Below the pieces are notes generated by a model. The model ran no database searches. It worked only from the letters and a program-made list of their open reading frames with translations, and was not told the origin of the DNA. 64,000 nucleotides of DNA from Parvibaculum sp963696585 (GTDB lineage: Bacteria > Pseudomonadota > Alphaproteobacteria > Parvibaculales > Parvibaculaceae), in the NCBI GenBank assembly GCA_963696585.1, contig CAVOKW010000035.1, positions 124,001 to 188,000 on the forward strand. Reading direction: 5' to 3'. Shown here in pieces: positions 7,867 through 15,518 of the stretch (position 1 is its first letter; every line of letters begins with the position of its first letter). A program made the translations under genes and the position numbers.

Positions 7867-8961
7867 TCAGGCCATCAGCTCGATTGCTTCAATGATGTCG
7901 GGGAGGGCCTGACGGGTCGCTTCCCGACCGAGGCGGATCATTTCATCCGCCCGGTCAAAATCGAGCAGGCTCATGTGACCAACTTTCGGCGCGATCACAA
8001 CATCAGGCGGATCGCTGGCCATGCGCATACGGCCCAGACGATCCGTCACGATGTTGAGGGAGGCGAGGAGGACACTGGCGAGTCGCGGCTCACGCTGTTT
8101 GCCGCCACCAACGACCCGCTGCAGTACCTCGGTTTCTTCCTTGCGTTTGGAGGTACCAAAGACGCTGTCCCACAGCCATTCATGCATGGGCAAATCGGTG
8201 CCGACTGCCCGCGCCTTGTCCTGCTCCTCACGACGCGCGGCGATTTCATCCCGCACGCTCGGATCGTTATCAATGGCCTCTTCCAGGCCTTCAAAGAGGT
8301 GATCATCGCGCAACGGGGGTGGGGCGAGATCCTTGACGTATGAATTTGCGTTGCCGACTTCGCGTCGCGCGCGGCGCAGGTCGCGCGTGTCATAGGGGTC
8401 GTTGGTCAGGTTGACGGCAATGACGACACGTGAGCCGAGGGCGCGGGCAACCGAGACGGGCACGGGGTTGACAAGCGCGCCATCGATCAACCAGCGGCCA
8501 TCTACCGCCATGGGCGTGAAGATGCCCGGAACGGCATAAGATGCGCGGATCGACTGGATGAGATCGCCATGATGCAGCCAGAGCTCGTGGCCGGTGGTGA
8601 GCTCGGTGGCGACAGCGACGAAGGTTTTGGGCAGGTCCTCAATAGCCAGTCCCGACAGATGTGCCTGCATCAGGTCGGCGAGTTTGGCGTCGCCAATGAT
8701 GCCGGTGGAACGGAAGCGGAAATCAAGCAGCCCGAGAATGCGGCGCTTGTTGAGGCTACGTGCGAACTCTTCCAGGGCATCCAGTTTGCCGGCGACATGG
8801 CAGGCCCCGACGAGTGCGCCTATGGAGGTGCCGGACACGATGTCGGCTTCGATGCCCGCTTCATCGAGTTCGCGCAAGACACCGATATGCGCCCAGCCAC
8901 GCGCTACGCCAGAGCCAAGCGCGATGCCGATTTTGGGGCGGCTGATTTTTAACGGTGTCAT
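7867..8961 (-). CDS. patatin-like phospholipase (RssA-type)
   Basis: A 364-aa serine lipase-fold protein. The N-terminal domain shows the glycine-rich oxyanion loop (GSGVARGWAH, residues 16-25), the nucleophile elbow GTSIG with Ser46, and the catalytic Asp160 in DGA, giving a complete Ser-Asp dyad. Residues about 200-290 form an Asp/Arg-rich insertion and the C-terminus is helical. There is no signal peptide, so it probably acts on membrane lipids or acyl esters from the cytoplasm. It is monocistronic. Confidence 0.9.
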   Translation of the reverse strand: MTPLKISRPKIGIALGSGVARGWAHIGVLRELDEAGIEADIVSGTSIGALVGACHVAGKLDALEEFARSLNKRRILGLLDFRFRSTGIIGDAKLADLMQAHLSGLAIEDLPKTFVAVATELTTGHELWLHHGDLIQSIRASYAVPGIFTPMAVDGRWLIDGALVNPVPVSVARALGSRVVIAVNLTNDPYDTRDLRRARREVGNANSYVKDLAPPPLRDDHLFEGLEEAIDNDPSVRDEIAARREEQDKARAVGTDLPMHEWLWDSVFGTSKRKEETEVLQRVVGGGKQREPRLASVLLASLNIVTDRLGRMRMASDPPDVVIAPKVGHMSLLDFDRADEMIRLGREATRQALPDIIEAIELMA

Positions 8962-9032
8962 GTACGCAACTTGCTTTTACAGGTTTCGACCAATCCATCA
9001 TTGCATTTCTGCTCCCGGATTGCCGCGCCCCT

Positions 9033-9077
9033 CCGGGGCTCGCAATTCCGGGGCTCGCAATTCCGGGGCTCGCAATG
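9033..9077. repeat. three tandem 15-bp repeats
   Basis: CCGGGGCTCGCAATT occurs three times in a row (9033-9047, 9048-9062, 9063-9077; the last base of the third copy is G). The unit resembles one arm of the dispersed GCGAGGC..GCAATGAC palindromes. It lies upstream of the patatin-like gene, between it and hisI. Confidence 0.85.
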
Positions 9078-9161
9078 ACGAAAATGCCAGTTACCCGTCG
9101 TCATATTGGTCGTGTCTGTATTCCGAGTCTCTGGCGAAATTATGTCGGAGACAATGTGGGC

Positions 9162-9602
9162 CTAGTCATGCTTGTGGGCAAGGCGCAGCATGTCGGTGGC
9201 GGCGAGTGTCTTGCCATCGCTGCCCAGGGGCACAGCGCGATAAAAGCAGGAGCGAAAGCCGACATGGCAGCAGCCGCCATCGCCATCGACCTTCACCTTG
9301 AGCCAGATCGTATCCTGATCGCAGTCGGTTCGCATTTCGATGACGCTCTGAATCTGGCCACTGGTATCGCCCTTGTGCCAGAGCGCCTGACGCGAGCGTG
9401 ACCAGTACCAGGCGGTGCCCTCGGCAATGGTGCGGGCCAGCGCTTCCTCATTCATCCAGGCATGCATCAGCAATTCGCCACTCGCCGCGTCGGTCGTGAC
9501 AACGGGGATCAGGCCGCGCTCGTCAAAGCGTGGCGCGAAAACGAGGGCTTCTTCCAGCACCTGTTTGGTGTCGGCTGTGCCGAAGCGGGATAAGGGCGAC
9601 AT
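9162..9602 (-). CDS. hisI: phosphoribosyl-AMP cyclohydrolase
   Basis: Opens the purine ring of phosphoribosyl-AMP in the third step of histidine synthesis; cytoplasmic. The 146-aa product is the stand-alone HisI form without the HisE domain, as usual in alphaproteobacteria. Metal ligands are visible: Asp93, Cys94, Asp95 and Asp97 in TDCDQD, and Cys111/112 and Cys119 in GGCCHVGFRSCFY. The ATG at 9602 is chosen over an upstream in-frame start because GGAGAAA precedes it. It follows folE on the same strand but a strong hairpin terminator lies between them. A 16-bp palindrome sits 18 bp upstream of the start. Confidence 0.96.
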   Translation of the reverse strand: MSPLSRFGTADTKQVLEEALVFAPRFDERGLIPVVTTDAASGELLMHAWMNEEALARTIAEGTAWYWSRSRQALWHKGDTSGQIQSVIEMRTDCDQDTIWLKVKVDGDGGCCHVGFRSCFYRAVPLGSDGKTLAATDMLRLAHKHD

Positions 9603-9619
9603 GGTATTTTCTCCGGACC

Positions 9620-9635
9620 CCGCCACATGTGGCGG
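9620..9635. promoter_or_regulatory. perfect 16-bp palindrome upstream of hisI
   Basis: CCGCCACATGTGGCGG is a perfect inverted repeat 18 bp before the hisI start codon. It could be an operator, or a leader hairpin affecting access to the ribosome-binding site. No T-run follows, so it is not a terminator. Confidence 0.4.
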
Positions 9636-9654
9636 CTGACCCATCGTAAGGACG

Positions 9655-9698
9655 AAAACGGCCCGGACAAGGGCCCATGAGGGGGCTTGTCCGGGCCG
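9655..9698 (-). terminator. terminator of folE
   Basis: CGGCCCGGACAAG (9659-9671) pairs perfectly with CTTGTCCGGGCCG (9686-9698). On the minus strand the stem is followed by TTTT. It lies 27 bp past the folE stop codon and separates folE from hisI. Confidence 0.85.
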
Positions 9699-9724
9699 CG
9701 AAAGAACGTTTTGAGCGTCAGCGC

Positions 9725-10357
9725 CTAATAGCCGCGGATCATCTGCATGAAGCGGGTTTCAAGGCGCGGGTCTTCGCGGAAGACGCCGGTGAAGAGGCTG
9801 GTGATCGTGGCGACATCGGGCTTATGAACGCCGCGCGTGGTCATGCACTGATGCTTGGCTTCCACGAGAATGGCCACGCCCGCGGGTTCGAGAGCGGTGT
9901 TGATGGCATCGACAATCTGTTGCGTCATGGTTTCCTGCGTTTGCAGGCGACGGGCATAGATCTCGACGACGCGGGCGAGCTTGGAAATGCCCACGACCTT
10001 GTTGGTCGGCACATAAGCAATATGCACCTTGCCAAGAATGGCCACCATGTGGTGTTCGCAATGGGATTCGAGCGCGATGTCGCGAAGCATCACCATGTCG
10101 CTATAACCTTCAACATCTTCGAAGGTGCGGCCGAGTTCCTTGAACGGATCGGCATTATAGCCTTCGAAAAATTCTTCATAGGCGCGCACGACGCGACCGG
10201 GCGTATCCACCAGACCTTCGCGGTCGGGATTGTCGCCTGCCCAGGCAATCAGCGTGCGAACAGCCGCTTCAGCCTCTTCGCGGCTTGGGCGCTTCAAGGG
10301 GATGGTGAGGTTTTCCACGCGGTTCCGGAATCCATCTACAACAGCATTCATGTCCAT
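9725..10357 (-). CDS. folE: GTP cyclohydrolase I
   Basis: Converts GTP to 7,8-dihydroneopterin triphosphate, the first step of folate synthesis; forms a cytoplasmic decamer. The 210-aa product carries the three zinc ligands Cys100, His103 and Cys171 in ESHCEHH and KHQCMTTRGV, plus the family's DTPGRVVRAYEE segment near 51-62. The ATG at 10357 is chosen because GGAGAG lies eight bases before it; an in-frame extension to 10396 lacks this. The gene has a strong terminator of its own and a 496-bp upstream gap that contains a 17-bp palindrome. Confidence 0.97.
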   Translation of the reverse strand: MDMNAVVDGFRNRVENLTIPLKRPSREEAEAAVRTLIAWAGDNPDREGLVDTPGRVVRAYEEFFEGYNADPFKELGRTFEDVEGYSDMVMLRDIALESHCEHHMVAILGKVHIAYVPTNKVVGISKLARVVEIYARRLQTQETMTQQIVDAINTALEPAGVAILVEAKHQCMTTRGVHKPDVATITSLFTGVFREDPRLETRFMQMIRGY

Positions 10358-10853
10358 TTGACCACTCTCCAGGGGTTTCCCGACCGCCTCGCCCACGCAA
10401 TCCTCTTGGGGGGACTTTGTGACCTGCGCTGCATTCGGTTCAATTCACGAGAGGTTTCCGTCACGGAAACACTCGCTTTGCCCATCAAGCACGGGTCTTA
10501 TGCCATGCTGTTTTTGATGTGACACCGTCTAAAGGATGCATATAGCTTTGCACAAAGGGGCTATCAAGGGTGCAGGTTTAATTGTTCGGCGCAAATTGCC
10601 GGGTTTGGGGCATCCAATTTTGGCTGTTTACGCCTGGTTTGCAATTTCGGTTCACCTTGTTAATGCTTGCGATGGCCCGGCAAGGCCAGTATCAGTGGGA
10701 CAGCGGCGCGCGAGGCTGCGGCGATTCAGGATGTTCGGAAATGACCTGTCGAACCCGATACAAGGCTCAAACCTGCCATTTTGACTGAGTCCCCGCCGGG
10801 AGGCGGGTGGTCTCGGTCGCCTGACCCCTGACGCCCAGACCGGACCCCTCCTG
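10358..10853. other. long divergent intergenic region between folE and cysS
   Basis: 496 bp with no convincing gene. It must contain the promoters of folE (minus) and cysS (plus). Visible elements are the palindrome at 10454-10470 and a CCCGCC-GGGA-GGCGGG hairpin near 10790-10810 in the cysS leader. A small open frame around 10536-10784 has no ribosome-binding site and no domain-like composition. No T-box features are seen, nor expected in this group. Confidence 0.5.
10454..10470. promoter_or_regulatory. 17-bp perfect inverted repeat upstream of folE
   Basis: GTTTCCGT-C-ACGGAAAC is an exact 8-1-8 palindrome about 97 bp upstream of the folE start. The spacing suits a transcription-factor operator. 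I cannot assign a regulator family from the sequence, and I saw no second copy in the window. Confidence 0.45.
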
Positions 10854-12251
10854 ATGAAAACCGCCAAGCCGCTATCGCTCTATAATTCGCTGACACGCAG
10901 CAAGGAGATTTTTACGCCTGCCGATCATCAGCGCGTAACCATGTATGTCTGCGGCCCCACGGTTTACAATTTCGCCCATATTGGCAATGCCCGACCGGCC
11001 GTCGTTTTTGACGTGCTCGCCCGGTTGCTGCGGCGGCTTTATCCGCATGTCGTTTATGCCCGCAACATCACCGACATCGAGGACAAGATCATTGCCGCCG
11101 CGCGCGAGCAGGGCGTCGAGATCGGTGTCATCACGCAAAAATATGCCGACATCTATCGTCAGGATATGGGGGCGTTGGGTGTGATCGTGCCGGATATCGA
11201 GCCGAAGGCGACGGAGAGCGTGCCGGAGATGATCGCGATCATGCAGCGGCTCATCGCGGCGGGACATGCCTATGCGGCGGAAGGGCATGTGCTGTTCAAT
11301 GTGCCGAGCGACAAGGCCTATGGTCGGCTTTCGGGCCGTGATCGCGACGACATGATTGCCGGGGCGCGGGTGGAAGTGGCGCCCTATAAAAAAGACGCCG
11401 CAGACTTTGTGTTGTGGAAACCCTCGACACCTGATCAGCCGGGGTGGGACAGCCCTTGGGGACGCGGGCGTCCGGGCTGGCATATCGAATGCTCGGCCAT
11501 GATCGAGAAGCATCTGGGCGAGACCATCGACATTCATGGCGGCGGCATCGACCTGCAATTTCCCCATCATGAGAATGAGCTGGCGCAATCAAGCTGCGCC
11601 CATGGCGGCGCGCCGCTGGCCCGCTTCTGGCTCCACAATGGCTTTGTGAATATCGAAAAAGAGAAGATGTCCAAATCCGTCGGCAATGTGCTGCTGGTGC
11701 ATGACCTCATCAAAACAGCGCCGGGCGAGGCGATCCGGCTGGCGCTGCTCAATGGGCATTACCGCCAGCCGCTTGACTGGACAGCCGACGGACTCACCCA
11801 ATCTGTGAGGATGCTGGACCGGCTTTATGGGGCGTTGCGCGGGCTTTCGGATGTAAAATCTGAGCCAACCCACGATGCCGTGCCCTCGGCTTTCTGGGAG
11901 GCGCTGCTCGATGACCTCAATACACCCAAGGCCTTGGCCGAGCTTTTTGCCCTGGCAAAGCAGGCCAATACCGAGACGGATCCCGGCACGCGCGCGCAGC
12001 TCAAGGCCGCGCTTCTGGGTTCGGCGCAGCTTTTGGGGCTGCTGCAAAGCGATCCGGAAACATGGTTTGCAGGCGCCGGGGTGGTATCCCATATAAATGC
12101 CGAGGAGATCGAAGCCTTGATTGCGGGGCGCAATGCCGCGCGCAAGGCCAGGGATTTCAAGGAAGCCGACCGGATCCGCGATGAACTTACGGAGAAGGGC
12201 GTGCAGATTGAAGATGGCCCGCAGGGAACGACGTGGCGGGTGGCGAGTTGA
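10854..12251 (+). CDS. cysS: cysteinyl-tRNA synthetase
   Basis: Charges tRNA-Cys; monomeric class I enzyme, 465 aa, the usual length. Signatures are HIGN at residues 42-45 (the HIGH motif), KMSKS at 271-275, and the zinc site made by Cys33, Cys213 and the HH of FPHHENE near 238. The C-terminal helical anticodon domain ends in the GPQGTTWR tail typical of the enzyme. The IscU-like gene starts 4 bp after its stop and is probably cotranscribed. Confidence 0.98.
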   Translation: MKTAKPLSLYNSLTRSKEIFTPADHQRVTMYVCGPTVYNFAHIGNARPAVVFDVLARLLRRLYPHVVYARNITDIEDKIIAAAREQGVEIGVITQKYADIYRQDMGALGVIVPDIEPKATESVPEMIAIMQRLIAAGHAYAAEGHVLFNVPSDKAYGRLSGRDRDDMIAGARVEVAPYKKDAADFVLWKPSTPDQPGWDSPWGRGRPGWHIECSAMIEKHLGETIDIHGGGIDLQFPHHENELAQSSCAHGGAPLARFWLHNGFVNIEKEKMSKSVGNVLLVHDLIKTAPGEAIRLALLNGHYRQPLDWTADGLTQSVRMLDRLYGALRGLSDVKSEPTHDAVPSAFWEALLDDLNTPKALAELFALAKQANTETDPGTRAQLKAALLGSAQLLGLLQSDPETWFAGAGVVSHINAEEIEALIAGRNAARKARDFKEADRIRDELTEKGVQIEDGPQGTTWRVAS

Positions 12252-12255
12252 GGCG

Positions 12256-12708
12256 ATGCTGAACGAGATTTACAATCAGCGCATTCTGAAGCTGGCGGCG
12301 GATATCCCGCTGACGGCGCGGTTGGCTGCGCCTGATGCCACGGCGGTGGCGGTCTCGAAACTTTGCGGTTCCAAGGTGACGGTCGATATTTGCATGTCGG
12401 GTGACCGCGTGGCCGCCTATGGCGCCGAGATCAAGGCTTGTGCTCTGGGGCAGGCGTCCTCCTCGATCATGGCGCGTCATGTCATCGGCGCAAGCGCGGC
12501 AGAGCTTCATGCCGTCGCGGCGCAGATGCGGAAAATGCTGAAAGAGGATGGTCCGGCCCCGACGGGCGACTGGGCCGATCTTGAAGTGCTCGAACCGGTT
12601 CGGGGCTATAAGGCGCGTCATGCCTCCACATTGTTGATATTCGACGCTGTGGAGGAGGCGATTGATGCCGCCATGGCGCGCAATGACGGCAAGAGTAGAC
12701 GTGGATGA
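12256..12708 (+). CDS. IscU/NifU-like iron-sulfur scaffold protein, third Cys missing
   Basis: A 150-aa protein matching the IscU/NifU N-terminal fold: NEIYNQRIL at the start, Cys37 in SKLCGSKVTVDI and Cys62 in KACALGQASSS. True IscU has a third cluster-binding Cys before the C-terminal helix; here the equivalent stretch is KARHASTLLIFDAVEEAI, with His122/Ser124 and no Cys. This seems to be a recurring alphaproteobacterial subtype encoded near folE, hisI and yidD rather than in an isc or suf operon. It may bind a metal or cluster differently, or act as a carrier. It follows cysS by 4 bp. Confidence 0.85.
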   Translation: MLNEIYNQRILKLAADIPLTARLAAPDATAVAVSKLCGSKVTVDICMSGDRVAAYGAEIKACALGQASSSIMARHVIGASAAELHAVAAQMRKMLKEDGPAPTGDWADLEVLEPVRGYKARHASTLLIFDAVEEAIDAAMARNDGKSRRG

Positions 12709-12816
12709 CCCGCCTGAAGCGGGTCATGACGGGTATTTGTTGCGTCGTCATGGCCCGGCTTGTCCGGGCCATCCCACGTCTACAAGGCCCTGAATGCGGG
12801 GATCCCGGGATGACGG
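12709..12816. repeat. dispersed palindromic (REP-like) sequence
   Basis: Pairs such as ATGACCCGCCTGAAGCGGGTCAT, broken here into CCCGC-CTGAA-GCGGG, and GGCCCGGCTTGTCCGGGCC, followed by GGGATCCCGGGATGACGG, match the word set of the 1290-2177 array. It lies in the 273-bp gap before yidD. The rest of the gap (12817-12981) shows nothing identifiable. Confidence 0.65.
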
Positions 12817-12981
12817 CTACCGGTCGGATTGCCTGGCTTTGCTCGTCATGACATCGCTGTTTCCAGTCAGGCTTGGGCGGCACACGAGCCCGCTGGTTGT
12901 GCCCATCCCGATTAAAAGCTAACAAATGCGCCGACAGGGGCTGGCTTCCAGCCTTCGAGTCGCGGAAACGGAATCTGGCTC

Positions 12982-13329
12982 ATGCGGCCTGCCCGAAAGA
13001 CATCTGGTCTGGTTGCGCTGATGATGCGCGGCGTCATCCAGTTTTATCGGATGATCATCTCACCGATGATCGGGCCGCGTTGCCGACATCTGCCGACCTG
13101 CTCGGAATATGGCCTGACAGCCATAGAGCGGTTCGGTGCCTGGCGAGGCGGCTGGCTGACGCTGGCGCGCCTCAGCCGCTGCCACCCTTGGGGCAGTCAC
13201 GGGTTTGACCCCGTGCCCGAGGAATTGGCGGCGGCGCCGCTGTGGGCGCCGTGGCGCTATGGGCGGTGGAAGATGGTTGAGGTTTCGGCGGGGCGTGACG
13301 GCTTGAGCGATTGCGACGGACAACACTGA
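12982..13329 (+). CDS. yidD: membrane protein insertion efficiency factor YidD
   Basis: A 115-aa member of the YidD family, thought to help YidC-mediated membrane insertion. The conserved core is present: RGVIQFYRMIISPMIGPRC, then CRHLPTCSEYGLTAIERFG and RCHPWGSHGFDPVP. An amphipathic N-terminal helix would place it at the inner face of the membrane. It lies 33 bp before thrS and is probably transcribed with it; yidD next to thrS is a conserved pairing in related alphaproteobacteria. Confidence 0.93.
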   Translation: MRPARKTSGLVALMMRGVIQFYRMIISPMIGPRCRHLPTCSEYGLTAIERFGAWRGGWLTLARLSRCHPWGSHGFDPVPEELAAAPLWAPWRYGRWKMVEVSAGRDGLSDCDGQH

Positions 13330-13362
13330 GCGGCAGCGACTGAGTGAATTGAGAGACAGATA

Positions 13363-15321
13363 ATGATCAGACTGACACTTCCCGATGGCGCGGTCCGCGA
13401 ATTTGATGCGCCCTTGAGCGGCCTTGCCTTTGCCGAGAGCATTGCCAGGTCGCTCGCCAAGAAGGCGATTGCCGTCAAGCTTGATGGTGAGGTGAAAGAC
13501 CTTGCCACGCTCATCGACAAGGATGCGGCGATTGAAGTTGTGGTGCGCGAGACGACCGATGGCGTCGATCTGCTGCGCCATGACTGTGCCCACGTCATGG
13601 CTGAGGCCGTGCAGGAGCTTTTCCCCGGTACGCAGGTGACGATCGGCCCCGTGATCGAAAACGGCTTTTTCTATGACTTTGCCCGCTCGGAGCCTTTCAA
13701 GGCTGAAGACCTTGAAAAGATCGAAGCGCGGATGAAGGAAATCGTTGATCGTGACGAGACGATCACGCGTGAAGTCTGGGATCGCGACGAGGCGGTCGCC
13801 TATTTCAGGAAAATCGGTGAAGCCTATAAGGCCGAACTCATTGAAGCCATTCCGGCGGGTGAACCTGTGTCGATCTATCGACAGGGCCATTGGCTTGATC
13901 TTTGTCGCGGGCCGCACCTCCCGTCCACGGGCAAGCTCGGCAAGGCTTTCAAGCTGACGAAACTCGCTGGCGCTTATTGGCGCGGCGACAGCCGCAACGA
14001 GATGCTTCAGCGCATTTACGGCACCTGCTGGGCGAATGAAAAGGACCTCGAAGCCTATCTGACGATGGTGGAAGAGGCCGAGCGCCGCGACCACCGCAAG
14101 ATCGGTCGCGAGATGGAGCTTTTCCATTTGCAGGAAGAGGCGCAGGGCTCGGTGTTCTGGCATCCCAAGGGCTATCGCATCTGGCAGGCGCTGGAACAAT
14201 ATGTGCGCCGTCGCATTGACCGGGCTGGTTATGTGGAAGTGAAAACGCCGCAGTTGCTCGATGCCAAGTTCTGGGAACAGTCAGGCCATTGGGGCAAGTA
14301 TCGCGAAAACATGTTCGTGGTGCCGGACGAAGTTCCGTCCACGGATGATGAGGCCCCGATCCTGTCGGGCAAGGCCAAGCTCATGGCGATCAAGCCGATG
14401 AACTGCCCGGCGCATATCCAGATTTTCAAGCAGGGCGTCAAATCCTACCGTGATCTGCCGCTGCGCATGGCGGAGTTTGGCTGTTGCCATCGCAACGAGC
14501 CGCATGGTGCGTTGCATGGGCTGATGCGTGTGCGCCAGATGACGCAGGATGACGCGCATATTTTCTGTCGCGAAGACCAGATCCAGAGCGAAACAGAAGC
14601 CTTCTGTGCGTTGCTTGAAACGGTCTATGACGATATGGGCTTTACCGACGTTGCCATTCGTCTGGCGACACGGCCAGAGATGCGTGCCGGTTCGGACGAG
14701 ACCTGGGATAAGGCCGAAAAGGCATTGGGCGACGCACTTCGCGCCACGGGCCGTGACTTTGTGGTGGCGCCGGGCGATGGCGCTTTCTATGGCCCAAAAC
14801 TTGAGTTCCATTTGAAGGATGCCATTGGCCGTTCCTGGCAGCTTGGCACCTTGCAGCTCGATTTTGTGCTGCCGGAGCGGCTGGACGCCAGCTATATCGG
14901 CGAAGACAGCGCCAAGCATCGTCCGGTCATGCTGCATCGCGCGATCATGGGCTCGCTGGAACGCTTTATCGGCATTTTGATTGAGCATTATGAGGGTCGT
15001 TTCCCGCTATGGCTCGCGCCTGTGCAAGCCGTGGTGGCGACAATCACCTCGGAGGCTGATGACTACGCGTTGAGCGTGGCTGAAGAGCTGCGCGCGGCGG
15101 GCTTGCGCGTTGAAACCGATCTGCGCAATGAGAAGATCAACTACAAGGTGCGCGAACACTCGGTTGGCAAGGTGCCGGTCATTCTGGTGGCCGGACGGCG
15201 CGAGGCTGAGGAGCACAAGGTTTCGGTGCGTCGCCTTGGTTCGCAGGATCAGACAGTGATGACACTGGATGAGGCGATCATTTCTCTCAAGGCCGAGGCG
15301 ACGCCGCCCGATTTGCGCTGA
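13363..15321 (+). CDS. thrS: threonyl-tRNA synthetase
   Basis: Charges tRNA-Thr; class II homodimer, 652 aa. Domain order: TGS domain (1-60); the editing domain with HDCAH (His73, His77) and DLCRGPH (Cys181, His185); the catalytic core with zinc ligands Cys348 (MNCPAH) and His399 (DDAHIF); and the C-terminal anticodon-binding domain (about 545-645, with VRVETDLRNEKINYKVRE-like sequence). Full length with all motifs. It is followed by a REP-like element rather than a clear terminator. Confidence 0.98.
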   Translation: MIRLTLPDGAVREFDAPLSGLAFAESIARSLAKKAIAVKLDGEVKDLATLIDKDAAIEVVVRETTDGVDLLRHDCAHVMAEAVQELFPGTQVTIGPVIENGFFYDFARSEPFKAEDLEKIEARMKEIVDRDETITREVWDRDEAVAYFRKIGEAYKAELIEAIPAGEPVSIYRQGHWLDLCRGPHLPSTGKLGKAFKLTKLAGAYWRGDSRNEMLQRIYGTCWANEKDLEAYLTMVEEAERRDHRKIGREMELFHLQEEAQGSVFWHPKGYRIWQALEQYVRRRIDRAGYVEVKTPQLLDAKFWEQSGHWGKYRENMFVVPDEVPSTDDEAPILSGKAKLMAIKPMNCPAHIQIFKQGVKSYRDLPLRMAEFGCCHRNEPHGALHGLMRVRQMTQDDAHIFCREDQIQSETEAFCALLETVYDDMGFTDVAIRLATRPEMRAGSDETWDKAEKALGDALRATGRDFVVAPGDGAFYGPKLEFHLKDAIGRSWQLGTLQLDFVLPERLDASYIGEDSAKHRPVMLHRAIMGSLERFIGILIEHYEGRFPLWLAPVQAVVATITSEADDYALSVAEELRAAGLRVETDLRNEKINYKVREHSVGKVPVILVAGRREAEEHKVSVRRLGSQDQTVMTLDEAIISLKAEATPPDLR

Positions 15322-15345
15322 TCGCCTCCTGTCCTCCGCCCTCAG

Positions 15346-15414
15346 CGTCATCCCGGCCTTGTCCGGGATCCATCTCTATTGAAGTATGGACCCCGGAATA
15401 AATCCGGGGTGACA
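15346..15414. repeat. dispersed palindromic (REP-like) sequence
   Basis: CGTCATCCCGGCCTTGTCCGGGATCCA is followed by ATGGACCCCGGAATAAATCCGGGGTGACA; each half is a near-perfect hairpin (CCCGG..CCGGG and CCCCGGA..TCCGGGG). Same family as the 1290-2177 array. It lies just after thrS and may stabilise the transcript end. Confidence 0.7.
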
Positions 15415-15518
15415 GATTTGGGTGGGGGATGCATTGCATTCCCGCCCATCCGTGGCGGACAGGCCACGGTGGTTATGGTTAGGATCAGCCTGGGTATGAC
15501 ACGGGCTGGGGAAATGGC

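Noticed and set aside
10536..10784. 82-aa open frame in the folE-cysS gap
   Set aside because: No ribosome-binding site and no recognisable composition; a second overlapping frame is equally open.
10786..10853. T-box or attenuator before cysS
   Set aside because: Only a simple GC hairpin is seen, with no T-box core, specifier or T-run, and T-boxes are not expected in this class.
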